Below are positions 1 through 8,048 of a DNA stretch of 64,000 nucleotides, piece after piece; the stretch's first letter is position 1, and each line of letters starts with the position of its first letter. Source of the stretch: Sphingomonadales bacterium (GTDB lineage: Bacteria > Pseudomonadota > Alphaproteobacteria > Sphingomonadales > Sphingomonadaceae). The translations under genes and the position numbers were made by a program. A model generated the notes under the pieces. The model did no database searches, was not told the origin of the DNA, and saw only the letters and a list, made by a program, of their open reading frames with translations. Location: the NCBI GenBank assembly GCA_025362295.1, contig JANYGX010000007.1, forward strand, positions 1 through 64,000. Reading direction: 5' to 3'.

Positions 1-807
1 AATCGAGGCGTTGCGCATGATCTGGTATTCCTTGTCGGTCAATGTCAGGGCAGGGGCCACGGTGATGCTGTCGCCGGTGTGCACGCCCATCGGGTCGACA
101 TTCTCGATTGAGCAGATGATGATGCAATTGTCGTTCTTGTCGCGCACCACCTCCATCTCATATTCTTTCCAGCCCAGCACCGATTCCTCGATCAGCACCT
201 CGGTGGTGGGGGACGCATCCAGCCCGCCGGTCACGATATCGATGAACTCATCGCGGTTATAGGCGATGCCACCGCCGGTACCGCCAAGCGTGAACGATGG
301 CCGGATAATGGTCGGCAAGCCAACATTCTCCATCTCGACCAACGCTTCTTCGAGCGTATGGGCAATTCCGGATTTCGGACACTCCAGACCAATCTTGCGC
401 ATGGCATCGCGAAACTTCAGGCGATCTTCGGCTTTCTCGATGGCCGCGGCATTCGCACCGATCAGCTCAACACCAAATTTGGCAAGTGTGCCGTCCTTGA
501 ACAGGGCGAGCGCTGTATTCAGCGCCGTTTGCCCGCCCATAGTCGGCAGCAAAGCATCAGGCCGCTCTTTTTCAATAATTTTGGCAACAAACGCCGGTGT
601 GATCGGCTCGATGTAGGTGGCATCCGCCAGTTCCGGATCCGTCATGATGGTTGCGGGGTTCGAGTTCACCAGAATGATCCTGTAACCCTCAGCCCGCAGC
701 GCCTTGCAAGCCTGGGTGCCTGAATAATCAAACTCGCAGGCCTGGCCAATAATGATCGGGCCAGCGCCAATGATGAGGATAGATTTAAGGTCGGTACGTT
801 TGGGCAT
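1..807 (-). CDS. carB: Carbamoyl-phosphate synthase large subunit, N-terminal part (partial)
   Basis: Large subunit of carbamoyl-phosphate synthase, which makes carbamoyl phosphate from bicarbonate, ATP and ammonia for arginine and pyrimidine synthesis. Only the first 269 codons are in the window; the gene runs off the left edge on the minus strand and the full protein is usually about 1070 residues. The start is clear: ATG at 807 opens with [18 protein letters not shown], the classic CarB N-terminus, followed by [12 protein letters not shown]. The last visible codons read IMRNASI, matching the ATP-grasp region of the first half. It is transcribed away from the toxin-antitoxin pair on its right, so 808-944 must hold its promoter. 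Identification is certain; completeness cannot be judged. Confidence 0.97.
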   Translation of the reverse strand, partial: MPKRTDLKSILIIGAGPIIIGQACEFDYSGTQACKALRAEGYRIILVNSNPATIMTDPELADATYIEPITPAFVAKIIEKERPDALLPTMGGQTALNTALALFKDGTLAKFGVELIGANAAAIEKAEDRLKFRDAMRKIGLECPKSGIAHTLEEALVEMENVGLPTIIRPSFTLGGTGGGIAYNRDEFIDIVTGGLDASPTTEVLIEESVLGWKEYEMEVVRDKNDNCIIICSIENVDPMGVHTGDSITVAPALTLTDKEYQIMRNASI

Positions 808-944
808 AAATCAGTGAACTTTAGACTAAAAGGGCAAAACGAACACCTTGTGGAGACAATGTGTCGCCGCGTCAAATATAAGATTGCACGCTGTAGACAA
901 TGTCGGGACTGTTCATTGGCTGATTAATGAGATATTCTTCAAGC

Positions 945-1241
945 ATGGACAGAGAACAGACTATTTCTCATTTACGCGACAGTGAGAGCGAATTGCGTGC
1001 ACTTGGTGTCACCAGCCTGTCACTCTTTGGCTCGACAGCTCGTGGAGAGGGAGGGCTTCATTCAGACATCGATCTGGCAGCCACATTTGATTCATCAAAG
1101 GATGTCGGGCTATTCAAGTTTATTGCCATAGAAGAGGCGTTGCGAAATTTGCTTAATAAACCCGTCGATCTGGTTGGCGAACCCGCCCGCATGAACGGCT
1201 TTCAGGCCAAAATTGATCGGGACCGCGTGCGTGTCTTCTAG
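945..1241 (+). CDS. mntA: MntA-type minimal nucleotidyltransferase antitoxin
   Basis: Small (98 aa) nucleotidyltransferase of the MNT family, the antitoxin half of HEPN-MNT modules. In characterised pairs MntA adds AMP to a tyrosine of the HEPN toxin and silences it. The signature GS-x10-DxD is complete: GSTARG, then ten residues after GS, SDIDL. I start at ATG 945 (MDREQTISHL); an in-frame ATG at 927 would add six residues but gives an untypical N-terminus. The reading frame overlaps the start of the downstream HEPN gene, so the two are translationally coupled. It is divergent from carB. The call as an antitoxin rests on the motif and the HEPN partner. Confidence 0.85.
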   Translation: MDREQTISHLRDSESELRALGVTSLSLFGSTARGEGGLHSDIDLAATFDSSKDVGLFKFIAIEEALRNLLNKPVDLVGEPARMNGFQAKIDRDRVRVF

Positions 1242-1587
1242 GTCAGAAGCAGAGCGCCTGCACGATGTCATTGAGAATGTTGACTGGATTACGGACTATC
1301 TCGCAGGTTTGGATTTCTCTGCTTTCAGTTGTGATCGTCGCACGCTTGATGCCGTAGAGCGGTGTTTGCAACGCATCACCGAGGCAGTCATTCATGTTGG
1401 AATAGACAGAATGGCGGTTATCATGCCTGGCTTGCCTGCTTATGCCGTGCGCAGCATGGGCAATGTGCTGAGACATGAATACCACAAGATAGATGTCGGC
1501 ACCCTTTGGCGTACGATTCATCAAGATTTGCCAGATTTGAAGGCTGCGTGTTTGTCAGCTTTGGGTAATTCAGTCTCTGATAGATAA
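1231..1587 (+). CDS. hepT: HepT-like HEPN ribonuclease toxin (DUF86)
   Basis: HEPN-domain toxin partner of the MntA-like gene, about 118 aa and mostly helical. HEPN toxins of this class are RNases acting on tRNA or mRNA. The C-terminal half carries the family core around GNVLRHEYHKID, with the His and the Tyr two residues later (H-E-Y) expected for the RNase motif and for the tyrosine AMPylated by MntA. In this subgroup the position just before Asn is Gly rather than the Arg of the usual RN-x3-H form, with other arginines nearby. No ATG fits: GTG at 1231 overlaps the antitoxin by 11 nt, and TTG at 1213 is an alternative. The C-terminal LWRTIHQDLPDLKAA is typical of DUF86 proteins. Confidence 0.82.
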   Translation: MSSRSEAERLHDVIENVDWITDYLAGLDFSAFSCDRRTLDAVERCLQRITEAVIHVGIDRMAVIMPGLPAYAVRSMGNVLRHEYHKIDVGTLWRTIHQDLPDLKAACLSALGNSVSDR

Positions 1588-1953
1588 TAAATCAGTTATG
1601 AAAAGTGCTCTCATCACTGCCAAAACAGGTTATAATCAAATCTGTAATCAAACGACAGATTGAGCAATCACAGTCAGACAGGCACGACTGAAGTCAGAGA
1701 CGTAGGCGGTGCAGGTAGCCGCTGACGAGCATTCAGAAGTCTGCTGAAGCTTATGATACTCTCATCGCCACGCTGCATATACTAAAGGTGCCAGTGGATA
1801 GCGTGTTGGCAGCATGAGTTACAACTGAACAGTCATACCCGCACGTGCATCTGCTCTGCTATATGAATAGCACGAATTGCTTTACCGAGATGCAAGACAG
1901 GCTGCTGGGTTAACAACCATTTAACAAAGGCTGGGCGGGCAACGACTCTATGC
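1588..1953. other. 366-nt gene-free interval with a small dyad and a possible decayed ORF
   Basis: No convincing gene lies between hepT and popZ. Visible items are a TATAAT at 1631-1636 followed by a dyad with 7-bp arms (AATCTGT 1639-1645, ACAGATT 1655-1661). There is also a short frame ending in TGA at 1815-1817 whose last residues (SAEAYDTLIATLHILKVP) look protein-like, but it has a stop 26 codons upstream and no start. It could be the tail of a lost gene. No tRNA, CRISPR or insertion-sequence end was seen. Confidence 0.4.
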
Positions 1954-2442
1954 CTATCGAGCACGCCCCGATATGCGGGCAATCTCACGCGCTACAATTT
2001 GTTCGACCATCGTTGGCAGGTTGGCATCGAGCCAGGTTTTCAGCATTGGCCGCAGCATGTCGCGCACCATGCCTTCCATGGTATTTTCTGATCCCGGATA
2101 GCCGCGCACCATTATGCCCGAGAGCTGGCTGAGTTTGTTCGTGGCATGTCCTTCCACTTCGTCTGATACAAGCCGTTCCGGTGACGCATCGGCTTCTATC
2201 ATTTCGAGACCCTCATCATCAGCAAATGGCGCATGAGCCACAGTAACCGGTGCAATTTTTTCATCTTCAAGATCGAATATATCATCAACCGCAGATTGCG
2301 CTGGGCTCATCTGGGTGGTTTGTGGTTTGCTGCCACTCTGGTCAGCGTCCTGTTCATCAGAAATAATTTTGCGAATCGATGCCAGTATTTCTTCCATGGT
2401 TGGATCAGCGTTGGATACAGTGCTCACATTCAAATCTTTCAT
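1954..2442 (-). CDS. popZ: Polar organizing protein PopZ (DUF2497)
   Basis: Alphaproteobacterial pole-organising protein, 162 aa. In Caulobacter PopZ forms a polar scaffold that anchors ParB-parS and recruits cell-cycle regulators. Both diagnostic ends are present: an N-terminal helix DPTMEEILASIRKIISDE and a C-terminal oligomerisation region with VRDMLRPMLKTWLDANLP followed by EQIVAREIARISGR. Between them is an acidic, Pro/Ser-rich linker of about 75 residues, as expected for this disordered protein. It lies 19 nt downstream of the tolC-like gene on the same strand, an arrangement common in this class. Start ATG 2442 gives the standard N-terminus. Confidence 0.93.
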   Translation of the reverse strand: MKDLNVSTVSNADPTMEEILASIRKIISDEQDADQSGSKPQTTQMSPAQSAVDDIFDLEDEKIAPVTVAHAPFADDEGLEMIEADASPERLVSDEVEGHATNKLSQLSGIMVRGYPGSENTMEGMVRDMLRPMLKTWLDANLPTMVEQIVAREIARISGRAR

Positions 2443-2461
2443 ATCATTGTGTATTGCAGCG

Positions 2462-3829
2462 TTATTTACTGGCGTCCCAGCCGATCAAACGACCTTTGGC
2501 ATGCTGATAGTGAACCTCAGGATCGTACAACTCAACCGGCAAGCCAAGATATTTAGCATCTAAACTACCAGTGGTTGCCAAAAGCTGAAAGCCGGCCACA
2601 TATTCGTTGCGCTGTGCTGCCACAAGGTTGACCTTGGCGTTCAAAAGCTCCTGCTCGGCATTCAGCACATCAAGTGTGGTGCGCGATCCAACTGTTTGCT
2701 CCTGCTTCACGCCCTCAAGCGCCACTTCGCTTGATTTAACGGCGGATTTACTGGAGATGATGCTCGCACTGGCGGTGCGGAGGGCCTCCCACGCATTGTG
2801 CACCTGCTCCGTGACAGCCCGGTCTGCAACCGCGATTTCCAGTGTCCGCTGGCTGCGCAGTTGCTGGGCCTTACGCACGGCGGCATACTCGGAACCATTT
2901 TGATACAATGGTATGGTCACATTACCGCCGACGGTCGCATAGGTTTGAGTCTGGGCTGGAATAACAGCGTTTTGTGATGGAAAGCGGTTATAATTGATGC
3001 CCGCACTCACACTCACAGTCGGCAGTAAAACACCCTTGGCAATATCAATCTGGCTGCGCGCTGCTTTTTCATTCAGTTGGGCTTCGACGGCTGTCGGGCT
3101 TTGCAACACGGCTAGGTCTGTCGCCTCTTCCACGGTTTTGGGCAAAGGCGGCAAAGGCGGGGCTGGTGCCAGTGTGCCGGGGGCCTGGCCAACAGCCTTG
3201 CGGTAAGCCTCGCGGCTGGCGGTCAGTTGCCCCTCAGACTGAATACGCGCTGATACAGCTGTCGCAAGGCGCGAGTCCGATTGCGCAACGTCTGTGCGGG
3301 TCAGTTCGCCAACCCGAAACCGGTCTTGGCTTGCCTTTAACTGCTGCTGTAACACTTGCACCTGATTGATATTCAGCGCCAGCACCGATTGGTCGCGCAC
3401 CACATTCATATAAGCGCTGACAGTATCAAGCAGAGTCTGGATTTCAGTGCCGCGCAGTTGCTGCCGACCAGCCTGCACACTGATTTTAGCCAATTTAACG
3501 CCGTTGACCGTCCGAAAGCCGCGAAACAGTGGCTCAGAGAGTGTGGCCAGGCCTTGTGTTGTGTTGCCGGGCTGATCGAGCTTGCGAACCTGATAATTGC
3601 CTTGAGCCTCGATGGTGGGCCGGAAACCAGCAACCGCCGTTGACACGTCCTCATCCGTGCCACGCAAGGCCGCACGCTGGGCCGCCAAGGTTGGGTTGCT
3701 GTTATAAGCCGCCGTCATGGCCTCCTGAAGTGTCTCGGCATAGCCACGGCCGTTCAGTACTGTCATGATGGTTGAAAGCATCAAAGCAACCGCGAAAATA
3801 TTGTTTTTTTTCAACGAACAGAATGACAT
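2462..3829 (-). CDS. tolC: TolC-family outer-membrane efflux/secretion channel
   Basis: TolC-type outer-membrane protein (455 aa), the exit duct for tripartite efflux pumps and type I secretion. A signal peptide is visible: basic start, hydrophobic stretch IFAVALMLSTIMTVL and a cut near GYA-ETLQ. The mature protein opens with LQEAMTAAYNSNPTL and shows the two-fold outer-membrane efflux repeat, each copy containing a long coiled-coil region; the second ends near EQELLNAKVNLVAAQRNEY. The substrate and pump partners are not encoded nearby. It follows a Pcm-like methyltransferase gene (128 nt gap) and precedes popZ (19 nt), probably one transcription unit. Confidence 0.93.
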   Translation of the reverse strand: MSFCSLKKNNIFAVALMLSTIMTVLNGRGYAETLQEAMTAAYNSNPTLAAQRAALRGTDEDVSTAVAGFRPTIEAQGNYQVRKLDQPGNTTQGLATLSEPLFRGFRTVNGVKLAKISVQAGRQQLRGTEIQTLLDTVSAYMNVVRDQSVLALNINQVQVLQQQLKASQDRFRVGELTRTDVAQSDSRLATAVSARIQSEGQLTASREAYRKAVGQAPGTLAPAPPLPPLPKTVEEATDLAVLQSPTAVEAQLNEKAARSQIDIAKGVLLPTVSVSAGINYNRFPSQNAVIPAQTQTYATVGGNVTIPLYQNGSEYAAVRKAQQLRSQRTLEIAVADRAVTEQVHNAWEALRTASASIISSKSAVKSSEVALEGVKQEQTVGSRTTLDVLNAEQELLNAKVNLVAAQRNEYVAGFQLLATTGSLDAKYLGLPVELYDPEVHYQHAKGRLIGWDASK

Positions 3830-3957
3830 AATGTGAGCGCTCCTTGAGGTTTGATCGAGACAACCGGGTGGTGTGACGACGGAATCGATGCTTTATATCT
3901 GATTATAGTTTATTTGTTAAGAGTGTATTAACTATGTAACTCACTAAGACAGTCAGG

Positions 3958-4611
3958 TTAGAACGTAAAGCTCGTCGTTGCTGCAAAGCCCGGCAGAATG
4001 CGCACCATGGCGTCCATGAATGCCTCTGTTCCAAAACCAGTCGCCGTTTTGCGACCAACAAAGGCTCGGCCAACGCCAGCATCAATCTTGACGCCGACCA
4101 TTGTGCCGCCAATCTTAAGCTGGCTTATCAGTGTTTCTGGAATGTTTGTAACGGCACCGTTCAGGATAATGGTTTCATACGGACCATTCTCGGGTGATCC
4201 GGCCGTCAGCGGGCCAACCACCATTTTGGCACTGCCTGCCAAAGCCTGCCGCGCTTGTTCGGCCAGTCCAGCGTCGCATTCAACCGCCACGACCGATGCG
4301 GCGAGCCGCACCAGAACGGCCGTTGAGTAGCCAGAACCACACCCAATATCAAGCACATGCGCTGTACTGGCAATGTCTGCTGCATCAAGCAGACGAGCAA
4401 ATACCAATGGTTGAATGAGTGCGCGTCCGTTGCCTATATCAATATCCTCATCAAGATACGCCAGTGCTGCCTTGCTTTTCGGTAAAAAATCTTCACGCGG
4501 CACAGCCGCAATCGCAGTGAGGACCCGTGCATCGTTCACTTTGGACACACGTAGTTGCCCGGCAACCATGGCATTGCGGCGGCTTTGTCCGTCTGGTGTC
4601 GCGTATTTCAT
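3958..4611 (-). CDS. pcm: Protein-L-isoaspartate O-methyltransferase family protein
   Basis: SAM-dependent methyltransferase of the PCMT family (217 aa). True Pcm methylates isoaspartyl residues in damaged proteins, using SAM. The SAM-binding loop VLDIGCGSGYSTAVL is followed by the acidic residue in VVAVECD. The upstream PREDFLP and the AYLDEDIDIGNGRALIQP segment match the region that binds substrate in this family. I start at ATG 4611 (MKYATPDGQSRRNAM); a longer frame to 4683 lacks family similarity. Several alphaproteobacteria carry this gene directly before tolC, as here. These short tolC-linked members are not proven to repair isoaspartate, so the exact substrate is uncertain. Confidence 0.85.
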   Translation of the reverse strand: MKYATPDGQSRRNAMVAGQLRVSKVNDARVLTAIAAVPREDFLPKSKAALAYLDEDIDIGNGRALIQPLVFARLLDAADIASTAHVLDIGCGSGYSTAVLVRLAASVVAVECDAGLAEQARQALAGSAKMVVGPLTAGSPENGPYETIILNGAVTNIPETLISQLKIGGTMVGVKIDAGVGRAFVGRKTATGFGTEAFMDAMVRILPGFAATTSFTF

Positions 4612-4693
4612 AAGATATAACCCAATATGATCTTTGCAGCCGTATAGCCAAGCGTCGGCATGTCTGCAATCGCCCTGCTGCAACAGTTCACCA

Positions 4694-4723
4694 TTTACAG
4701 ACGGCTTAGCCCTCTGATATGGA
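4694..4723 (+). promoter_or_regulatory. Possible promoter of tRNA-Cys
   Basis: A -35-like TTTACA at 4694-4699 is followed after 18 nt by a -10-like TATGGA at 4718-4723. Transcription would begin about 20 nt before the mature tRNA 5' end. The match is moderate only. Confidence 0.35.
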
Positions 4724-4747
4724 TTTTATAGAAATCCAACACATCAA

Positions 4748-4821
4748 GGCCCGATGGCGGAGTGGTGACGTAACGGACTGCAAATCCGTGTACCCGAGTT
4801 CGATTCTCGGTCGGGCCTCCA
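4748..4821 (+). tRNA. tRNA-Cys (anticodon GCA), CCA encoded
   Basis: A complete cloverleaf can be drawn. The acceptor stem GGCCCGA (4748-4754) pairs fully with TCGGGCC (4811-4817). The anticodon stem ACGGA/TCCGT (4773-4777, 4785-4789) encloses the 7-nt loop CTGCAAA with anticodon GCA at 4780-4782. The T stem CCGAG/CTCGG (4794-4798, 4806-4810) encloses TTCGATT. Discriminator T is at 4818 and CCA at 4819-4821 is encoded. The next gene starts 15 nt downstream. Confidence 0.97.
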
Positions 4822-4836
4822 CAGACAGTCTGCCCT

Positions 4837-5754
4837 ATGCATGTTCTTATCGCCATTGTCGCCTATCGCAATGCCGGAGATGTGGCGAAGTGCCTGAAGG
4901 CACTTTCTTTTAGCACCTATGATGATTTTCAGGTAATTGTGTGTGAGAATGGTGGCGCGACTGCCTTTGACACATTGCGAAAAAATACCCCGGCCAAATT
5001 GCCAAATGGACAAAACGTTCAACTGATTGAGGCGTCCGGCAATATCGGTTATGCTGGCGGTATCAACACCTGCATACGGGCTGCGTCAGGTTGGCAAGCC
5101 GTATGGGTGCTGAACCCCGATACGGAGCCAGCGCCGGAAGCGCTGGCGGCATTGGTTGATGGGCTCTCCCGCAATGCAAGTGATGCGGTTGGTGGTCGGC
5201 TTTTGATGACCAGTGGTTGCTTGCAAAACTGGGGCGGGCACTGGAAGCGTTGGCAGGCGCTTGCGATCAGCCTTGGGCTTGGTATGCCAGCAGATACTGT
5301 GCCTGACCCTGCCGACTTGAAACGCAAGCTCAATTTTATCACGGGCGCGTCGATGCTTGTCAGTCGCCATTTTATCGATACGGTTGGCCTGATGCGCGAG
5401 GATTATTTTTTATATTGTGAGGAAGTGGAGTGGTGCCTGCGTGGTGGCCTCAAGGGCATGCACTATGGTTACGCGCATTCTGCCATTGTGCATCATGCCC
5501 AGGGCACGTCAACCGGGGCCAGCCAGAATAAGAAAACCATGTCGCGCCTGACGGTGTATCTTGATACGCGCAACCGTGTGCTGCTCACACACGATTTGTT
5601 TTGGTGGCAATTACCAATCACCATTCCGGCAGTCCTGCTGCATGTGCTGGTGCGCTACGGCAAGGCCTGTGCATGGACCAATCTTGGTCATGCCGTCACT
5701 GGCTGGTGGGCAGGTGTGCGCAACGAACGCGGCATGCCCGGCTGGATGCGCTGA
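4837..5754 (+). CDS. Family 2 glycosyltransferase (rhamnosyltransferase-like)
   Basis: Inverting GT-A fold glycosyltransferase of family 2 (305 aa), of the WbbL/rhamnosyltransferase type that adds sugars to surface polysaccharide. Seen: N-terminal LIAIVAYRNAGDVAKCL, the nucleotide-sugar region ENGG, the NIGYAGGIN segment, the metal-site region WVLNPDTEPAPEAL, and the acceptor/catalytic stretch FLYCEEVEWCLRGG. A hydrophobic stretch near residues 253-267 (QLPITIPAVLLHVLV) may dock on the membrane. No other polysaccharide genes adjoin it, so its substrate is unknown. It begins 15 nt after the tRNA-Cys CCA end, so it may be read through from the tRNA promoter. Confidence 0.88.
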   Translation: MHVLIAIVAYRNAGDVAKCLKALSFSTYDDFQVIVCENGGATAFDTLRKNTPAKLPNGQNVQLIEASGNIGYAGGINTCIRAASGWQAVWVLNPDTEPAPEALAALVDGLSRNASDAVGGRLLMTSGCLQNWGGHWKRWQALAISLGLGMPADTVPDPADLKRKLNFITGASMLVSRHFIDTVGLMREDYFLYCEEVEWCLRGGLKGMHYGYAHSAIVHHAQGTSTGASQNKKTMSRLTVYLDTRNRVLLTHDLFWWQLPITIPAVLLHVLVRYGKACAWTNLGHAVTGWWAGVRNERGMPGWMR

Positions 5755-5859
5755 TGTCATCGCTGCCTTCACCGGTTGCAAAATAATATCAAATAACAGG
5801 TAAGACGAGAGAATTTATTCCACTGAAAATATGCCATAATATTTCATGGAGAATTTTTA

Positions 5860-6072
5860 ATGAATAAATTTCATAAACATGTGGTTTGCATTTCATGTGT
5901 TGCACTTTATTTTGCCGTTTGTGCATTAAATAGAGTGGCAGCAGCTGACAGGTTTGATGGCTTATGGCTGTCAGATGGATACGGCTATTTTCTTGAAGCG
6001 CGCGGGCCTAAAATCACGGTCAGTGAAGTGACATCGCTGAGCTGCATCGATAGTTTCGTATTAACTTGGTAA
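5860..6072 (+). pseudogene. Truncated secreted peptidase remnant (probable S41-type N-terminus)
   Basis: A 70-codon frame with a good Shine-Dalgarno (GGAGA about 10 nt before ATG) and a clear signal peptide (basic start, then CISCVALYFAVCALN, cut near VAA-ADR). The mature part DGLWLSDGYGYFLE then ITVSEVTSLSC resembles the short domain that precedes the catalytic region in some secreted S41-family (C-terminal processing-like) peptidases, which are several hundred residues long. Here the frame stops almost at once and the next gene begins 6 nt downstream. The simplest reading is a deletion that joined this N-terminus to the ammonia-lyase gene. It could instead be a real small exported protein. 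Confidence 0.5.
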
Positions 6073-6077
6073 AAAAT

Positions 6078-7310
6078 ATGCGGCTACACATTAATGCTCA
6101 TGCCTCCGCAAATGCGCATCTTAATAAAGATGAAAATATTCTGTTTGGCCTCTCTGCGCCATCCGCTGTGCTTGATTATGTATCAAAGTGCCCAAAGCAC
6201 ACGCGCACACCACTGTATAGTTTGCCACGCATGGCAAGTGACATGGGTGTGCGCTCGATACTGATTAAAGATGAAAGTGAGCGGCTGGGTCTTGGCAGTT
6301 TCAAGGCACTTGGTGGTGCGTATGCAATTTTTCGCTTGGTGCATGAAGCGGTTGAAAAAAGGCTTGGTTATAGAATTTCACCGGCAGATTTATTGTCAAG
6401 CGATGTGCGCGCGGTTGCAGCAGAGATGACATTCTGCTGCGCTACAGATGGCAATCACGGGCGCTCTGTTGCTGCAGGGGCTCGCCTCCTTGGCGCACGC
6501 GCTGTTATTCTTGTTCATGCTGGTGTTAGCGATCAGCGCGTGGATTCGATTGCAATGCTTGGTGCAGAGATTCGCCGCATCGATGGTACCTATGATGATT
6601 CGGTTAGGGCAGCCAAAAAACTGGCTGAAGGCCTCGGTTGGCAACTTGTTTCTGATACATCCTGGCCGGGTTATACGCACATACCGGGGTTGGTGATGCA
6701 GGGCTATACGGTTCTTGCTGAAGAGGCGCTCACAGTGTGTGCAGACTGGGCTCTCAAACCAACCCATATGTTCTTGCAGGCCGGCGTCGGTGGTTTTGCC
6801 GCAGCTGTTGCCGCCTACACAGTGGCTTTTTATGGCACACAGCGACCCAAACTGATTGTTGTCGAACCCGGTCTTGCAGATTGTGTGATTTCAAGTGTCG
6901 AACAAAAGAAACCTGTTACGATCGCGCATACAAAGCCAACGGTCATGTCAATGCTGGAATGCTATGAACCTTCGATTACAGCCCTCAATACCCTCGCGCG
7001 CGTCGCTGACGCCTTCCTGACAATTGATGATGGTTTGGCTATGGAGGCTATGCGGCTGCTGGCGCGACCAAAAACACAAGATCCAGCGATTGTCAGCGGC
7101 GAAAGCGGCGCCGCAGGCCTTGCTGGCCTTCTAGCGGTTCTGAATCAAGCGGAATGGCAGCAGTCACTTGGTATAAATACAGATTCTATTATTTTACTGT
7201 TTAACACGGAAGGGGCAACTGACGAGGCCAGCTACCTTGATGTTACCGGTACGTCATCGGCACATATCGCATTATCCAGAGACAATGTTTTTAATCAGCT
7301 TAAGGACTGA
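6078..7310 (+). CDS. dpaL: Diaminopropionate ammonia-lyase
   Basis: PLP enzyme of fold type II (410 aa) that cleaves 2,3-diaminopropionate (both D and L forms in E. coli YgeX) to pyruvate and two ammonia. The PLP lysine is Lys76 in LGLGSFKALGGAYA, matching Lys77 of the E. coli enzyme. The phosphate/substrate loop region ATDGNHGRSVAAGA and the family-specific SWPGYTHIPGLVMQGY are present, and the C-terminal GESGAAGLAGL and LLFNTEGATD fit. ATG 6078 is chosen; a TTG at 6066 would add four residues. The ribosome-binding site is weak. An Lrp-type regulator follows 164 nt downstream and a D-amino-acid-dehydrogenase-like flavoprotein lies beyond, which suggests a role in using unusual amino acids. 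Confidence 0.9.
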   Translation: MRLHINAHASANAHLNKDENILFGLSAPSAVLDYVSKCPKHTRTPLYSLPRMASDMGVRSILIKDESERLGLGSFKALGGAYAIFRLVHEAVEKRLGYRISPADLLSSDVRAVAAEMTFCCATDGNHGRSVAAGARLLGARAVILVHAGVSDQRVDSIAMLGAEIRRIDGTYDDSVRAAKKLAEGLGWQLVSDTSWPGYTHIPGLVMQGYTVLAEEALTVCADWALKPTHMFLQAGVGGFAAAVAAYTVAFYGTQRPKLIVVEPGLADCVISSVEQKKPVTIAHTKPTVMSMLECYEPSITALNTLARVADAFLTIDDGLAMEAMRLLARPKTQDPAIVSGESGAAGLAGLLAVLNQAEWQQSLGINTDSIILLFNTEGATDEASYLDVTGTSSAHIALSRDNVFNQLKD

Positions 7311-7474
7311 CTGATTAATCCAGAAGCCGATTGATGGTTTTGATGCAACTTCAACGGCTCCGGTGTCGCGTGATTATGTATCGATTGCAATATAGCCAGG
7401 TTTAATTGTCATCTGAAGCCAGCGACTGCAAAATAGATAGCTATAATTCATGCAAGATCCTATAATCTGGTATT

Positions 7475-7987
7475 ATGTCAGACAAAAACAAAGCAGCAAC
7501 TTCTGTAAAAATGCCGCCTCCACTAATGGCTATGTTGGATGATTTTGATCGTAAAATTCTTACCGCCGTTCAAAGTAATAATATCCAACCGCTGCATGAA
7601 ATTGCGGCCAATGTGCATCTGTCCGTACCGGCCGTGGCCCGGCGGCTGCAGCGGCTGCGAGCAGAGCGGATCATTCTGAGGGATATCAGTGTCGTTGATC
7701 CGGTGGCGGTCGGTTATCTTATTTCACTGATCGTCGAGGTTCGGGTTGAAAGTGAATTGATCGAAAATCTTGATGAAGTGCAGGCGCGTTTTCTGGCTTG
7801 TCCACAAATCTTGCACTGTTATTACGTGACGGGCGAGGTGGATTTCATTCTCATCATGGCCGTGCGCGATATGCTTGAATATGAAAACCTCACGCGCGAG
7901 CTTTTCTTTAAGGGCGGTAATGTCAAAAGCTTCAAAACTTTCGTAGCGATGAAACGCGTTAAAATTCGGGAAGAGCTTAGCCTTTGA
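7475..7987 (+). CDS. Lrp/AsnC-family transcriptional regulator
   Basis: Feast/famine regulator (170 aa). The N-terminal winged helix spans about residues 20-75: LDDFDRKILTAVQSN, then IAANVHLSVPAVARRLQRL as the recognition part. The C-terminal RAM/AsnC ligand-binding domain includes HCYYVTGEVDFILIMAVRDM with its Gly-x-x-Asp turn. Lrp proteins usually bind an amino acid and control nearby catabolic or transport genes. Neighbours point to the ammonia-lyase upstream (same strand), the flavoprotein downstream (opposite strand) and the oxidoreductase beyond as likely targets. Two TATAAT hexamers lie just upstream at 7442 and 7461. The effector is unknown. Confidence 0.9.
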   Translation: MSDKNKAATSVKMPPPLMAMLDDFDRKILTAVQSNNIQPLHEIAANVHLSVPAVARRLQRLRAERIILRDISVVDPVAVGYLISLIVEVRVESELIENLDEVQARFLACPQILHCYYVTGEVDFILIMAVRDMLEYENLTRELFFKGGNVKSFKTFVAMKRVKIREELSL

Positions 7988-8048
7988 GGCTCACAATCGG
8001 TTGTTGCAGAAATTTTTTCAGCAATAGCAAGATAATCGTGCGCATGCT

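Noticed and set aside
11-723. Plus-strand open frames opposite the carB fragment
   Set aside because: They are antisense shadows of a certain carB reading frame and have no coding signals of their own.
1660-1817. Possible frameshifted ~50-codon gene in the hepT-popZ gap
   Set aside because: The two halves lie in different frames, there is no ATG, and no family similarity was recognised; noted only under the interval.
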